DNA of 17,302 nucleotides from Deferribacterales bacterium UBA4806 (GTDB taxonomy: Bacteria; Chrysiogenota; Deferribacteres; Deferribacterales; UBA228). The notes below the pieces were generated by a model. It was not told the DNA's origin. It saw only the letters and a list, made by a program, of their open reading frames with translations, and ran no database searches. Position 1 is the stretch's first letter, and each line of letters opens with the position of its first letter. Of the stretch, positions 15,610-17,302 are shown one piece after another. The stretch is taken from contig DHGE01000159.1 of assembly GCA_002402635.1 (NCBI GenBank), forward strand, positions 1-17,302. The letters are read 5' to 3'. A program made the translations under genes and the position numbers.

Positions 15610-15664
15610 ATAAAAGTTTAACTCACCATTTTAAGATAGTCAAATAATTGTAACCATTTAATGG

Positions 15665-15801
15665 TCAAGTCTCTTTTTTCCTTATAAATTCGAATGCCTC
15701 ATAATATTTTCCTCTTTGTTATTTGTATTGACTTGTTCTTTGTTTTCAATATTAAGCTCCTGTCTGAGTTTATCTAAATGGATCGATACCCCATATATTA
15801 G
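15665..15801 (-). pseudogene. Unidentified hydrophilic reading-frame remnant
   Basis: One minus-strand frame gives VSIHLDKLRQELNIENKEQV followed by NTNNKEE, protein-like in its charged, helical composition, and stops at TAA 15682-15684. Another frame continues across the same place with KYYEAFEFIRKKET and a TGA at 15665-15667. Together they suggest the C-terminal end of a gene broken by a frameshift near 15700. There is no start codon or ribosome binding site. I do not recognise the family, and it might be unrelated to the IS3 remnant next to it. Confidence 0.35.
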
Positions 15802-15890
15802 ACACAGAGCCTATTGGTATAATAATGGGCTTGCAACAAATTTCCCACACAAAGTTAAGCAATACGAAGTGCCTGGACTTTGTGCCCAGT

Positions 15891-16029
15891 CCATTTGTAA
15901 TAACTGCTTCTATCTACCCCTATACAACTGGCACATCCTCTTTAATGAGTGTTCTGTTATATTGGTTCTCATAAAATTATATTTCTCTTTGGGGTTTGTG
16001 AGAATATGCCTAAAGCCTTTTTTAATATA
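15891..16029 (-). mobile_element. Degenerate IS3-family transposase remnant (orfA end / orfB start)
   Basis: The minus strand reads YIKKGFRHILTNPKEKYNFM then RTNITEHSLKRMCQLY and, after one inserted base in TATAGGGG near 15918-15921, GVDRSSYYKW. This corresponds to the IS3-family orfA C-terminus joined to the orfB N-terminus, where proteins typically read KYxFI...FS-x-K-x-MCRxLxV-x-RS-x-YYxW. The DDE catalytic domain is missing, and a TAG at 15910-15912 interrupts the original frame. The piece looks richer in GC than its flanks. Terminal inverted repeats were not found. It fills part of the 592-base gap between the TPR gene and xylB; the rest of 15802-15890 shows only broken frames. Confidence 0.55.
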
Positions 16030-16101
16030 TCAATAAGAATTAACAATAAAAAAATAAAATAATGTAAAAAACAAATAAGTAATAAAAAATTTTCTAAACA
16101 T
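16030..16101 (-). CDS. Possible 23-residue hydrophobic peptide or 5' end of a broken gene
   Basis: Minus-strand ATG at 16099-16101 begins MFRKFFITYLFFTLFYFFIV then NSY and a TGA at 16030-16032. GAGGAAA lies 5 bases upstream, one of the best ribosome binding sites in the window. The peptide is a single hydrophobic helix after a basic start, like a signal peptide or a small membrane protein. The frame carries on past the TGA into the IS3-like residues, so it may instead be the start of a secreted-protein gene truncated when the insertion sequence entered. The remaining 16102-16201 is AT-rich with no feature I can support. Confidence 0.4.
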   Translation of the reverse strand: MFRKFFITYLFFTLFYFFIVNSY

Positions 16102-16201
16102 TAAAATTTCCTCATATAATAAATAAATTGATAAAATAAAACATAATGTTTACGTTACCTCATATTTATTAATTATTGCATATTTCATAAAAGTGTTAAG
16201 T

Positions 16202-17302
16202 TCAACTAATCAAAATATTAGAATACCTTTCTAATATTGAATAAGAATCTTTATATGTCTCTTTTAAATTGTGATATAACGATTTATAAACTTCATAATA
16301 TTCTGAATAAAAACCACTAAGTTTATCGGTAGGCTCTATATACTTATTTGTTTTATACCACGACAAAACATCTTCTTTATTCATGCCACTTCCCATTGCT
16401 GCAAGCATTGCTGCTCCATATGCTGCACCTTCATCAATTAATGGGAGTTCAACTTTTGATTTAAAGTTTGTTGCTAATATCCTACATAAAAGTAAATTTT
16501 TAGCGCCTCCTCCAACGATTTTAATTTTATTTATAGCACCTTTGTTTTTGTTAAGTTCAAATGAGTCTCGTAATCCAAATGCAACACCTTCTAAAGCACA
16601 ACGTACGATATCATTTTCATTATGTTTAGATGATAAACCATATATAACACCTCTTGCAAATGCATCTCTATGAGGGGTTCTTTCTCCATTTAAATAAGGT
16701 AAAAAAATTAATCCATTGGCTCCTGCAGGTGAAAGCGAAGCTTTGGCTTCAAATTCTTGCCATGTAATATCTTTAAAAAAATTGTTCTTAATAAAGTTCA
16801 AAGAATTTGTAGCCGATAGCATGACACCCATATAATATTTTTTATCATTTAAAACATGTATGAAATAATGAAGTTTTCCTGTTTCATCTGGATTTTTATT
16901 ATCAGTTACAACCAATACTGTTCCAGAAGTTCCAATACTAACCATACAATCAGAGGCATTTGATATACCAAGTCCCAAAGCAGCAACAGCATTGTCAGCT
17001 CCACCTGAAACAATATATGTATTGTCCCATCCCAATTCCTCTGATAATTCTGGTATTAATGAGCCTCTGATAGCCGTAGAGTCATAAATTTTGGGAAAAA
17101 TCTGTTTATTAATTTCTAGTTTGTCTAATAATTCGTAGTCCCACTGATTTGATACTATATTTAAACATGCTGTTCCTGAAGCATCTGAATAGTCTGTACC
17201 AATATTGCCAGTTAATTTAAATACTATATAATCTTTCGGGAGCATTATTTTATTAATTTTTTTATAATTTTCTGGTTCATTTGCTTTCAACCACAATATC
17301 TT
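16202..17302 (-). CDS. xylB: Xylulokinase, C-terminal ~366 residues (cut by window edge)
   Basis: FGGY-family sugar kinase phosphorylating D-xylulose to xylulose 5-phosphate, feeding the pentose phosphate pathway. The frame is open to the right edge (...KILWLKANEPENY), so about 118 N-terminal residues of the usual ~484 are outside; the internal TTG near 17296 is not the start. Visible: MLPKDYIVFKLTGNIGTDYSDASGT (substrate region), the catalytic Asp in VSGGADNAVAALG, ATP-site GTSGTVL, LPYLNGERTPHRD, EGVAFGLRDS and KIVGGGAKN. These favour xylulokinase over glycerol or ribulo-kinase, though related pentulose kinases cannot be fully excluded. No terminator hairpin is clear in the 100 AT-rich bases downstream of its stop. 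Confidence 0.92.
   Translation of the reverse strand, partial: KILWLKANEPENYKKINKIMLPKDYIVFKLTGNIGTDYSDASGTACLNIVSNQWDYELLDKLEINKQIFPKIYDSTAIRGSLIPELSEELGWDNTYIVSGGADNAVAALGLGISNASDCMVSIGTSGTVLVVTDNKNPDETGKLHYFIHVLNDKKYYMGVMLSATNSLNFIKNNFFKDITWQEFEAKASLSPAGANGLIFLPYLNGERTPHRDAFARGVIYGLSSKHNENDIVRCALEGVAFGLRDSFELNKNKGAINKIKIVGGGAKNLLLCRILATNFKSKVELPLIDEGAAYGAAMLAAMGSGMNKEDVLSWYKTNKYIEPTDKLSGFYSEYYEVYKSLYHNLKETYKDSYSILERYSNILIS

Noticed and set aside
15870..15900. Short hairpin TGGACT / AGTCCA suggesting a structured RNA
   Set aside because: Six base pairs with an 8-base loop and no neighbouring conserved structure; it fits better as part of the degenerate transposase region.
15716..16036. A 106-codon plus-strand reading frame
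   Set aside because: It has no Shine-Dalgarno sequence, an odd composition rich in Cys, Trp and His, and lies antisense to the IS3-like remnant, whose protein similarity on the minus strand is more convincing.

Overview
The window is an AT-rich stretch (about 30% GC by eye) of an ordinary bacterial chromosome from a Gram-negative organism. Evidence for two membranes is an adaptor-dependent ABC exporter (YbhG/F/S/R type), a lipobox protein, several signal peptides and MurJ. An IHF/HU protein with an IHF-beta-like C-terminus and short, overlapping gene junctions are also present. The low GC and family flavour would fit a lineage such as Deferribacterota or another low-GC Gram-negative phylum, but no marker here settles the taxonomy and this is a weak inference. 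No tRNA, rRNA, CRISPR array or riboswitch was seen.

Layout. 1-3055 is a minus-strand cluster: pyrF and pyrE (last two steps of UMP synthesis, 8-nt overlap), a secreted three-domain calcineurin-like phosphoesterase, and the start of a secreted protein running off the left edge. 3071-4321 (plus) holds a probable cobamide-remodelling hydrolase (CbiR family) followed by cobU. CbiR would release adenosylcobinamide phosphate, which CobU can activate with GTP, so the pair looks like a cobamide remodelling and salvage unit. 4363-5745 (minus) is a membrane-anchored M23 (LytM) endopeptidase, better started at a TTG with a good ribosome binding site. 5878-6219 (plus) is a small unknown lipoprotein. 6269-8869 (minus) is an operon murJ-dtd-MBL hydrolase (lipid II flippase, D-aminoacyl-tRNA deacylase, glyoxalase-II-like hydrolase). 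It is divergent from an IHF/HU gene at 8962-9243 that has a near-consensus promoter. 9431-14686 (plus) is a tight four-gene exporter operon: periplasmic adaptor, double-NBD ATPase, two ABC-2 permeases, closed by a strong intrinsic terminator.

14687-16201 is a region of gene decay around a minus-strand secreted TPR protein. On its left lies a broken, secreted-type ankyrin-repeat gene. On its right lie a broken IS3-family transposase (orfA/orfB junction), an unexplained hydrophilic reading-frame remnant, and a 23-codon hydrophobic reading frame with an excellent Shine-Dalgarno sequence. The window closes with the C-terminal three quarters of xylulokinase (minus, cut by the right edge).

The most noteworthy items are the cbiR-cobU pair and the two previously hidden pseudogenes (ankyrin and IS3) in the 14.7-16.1 kb decay zone.
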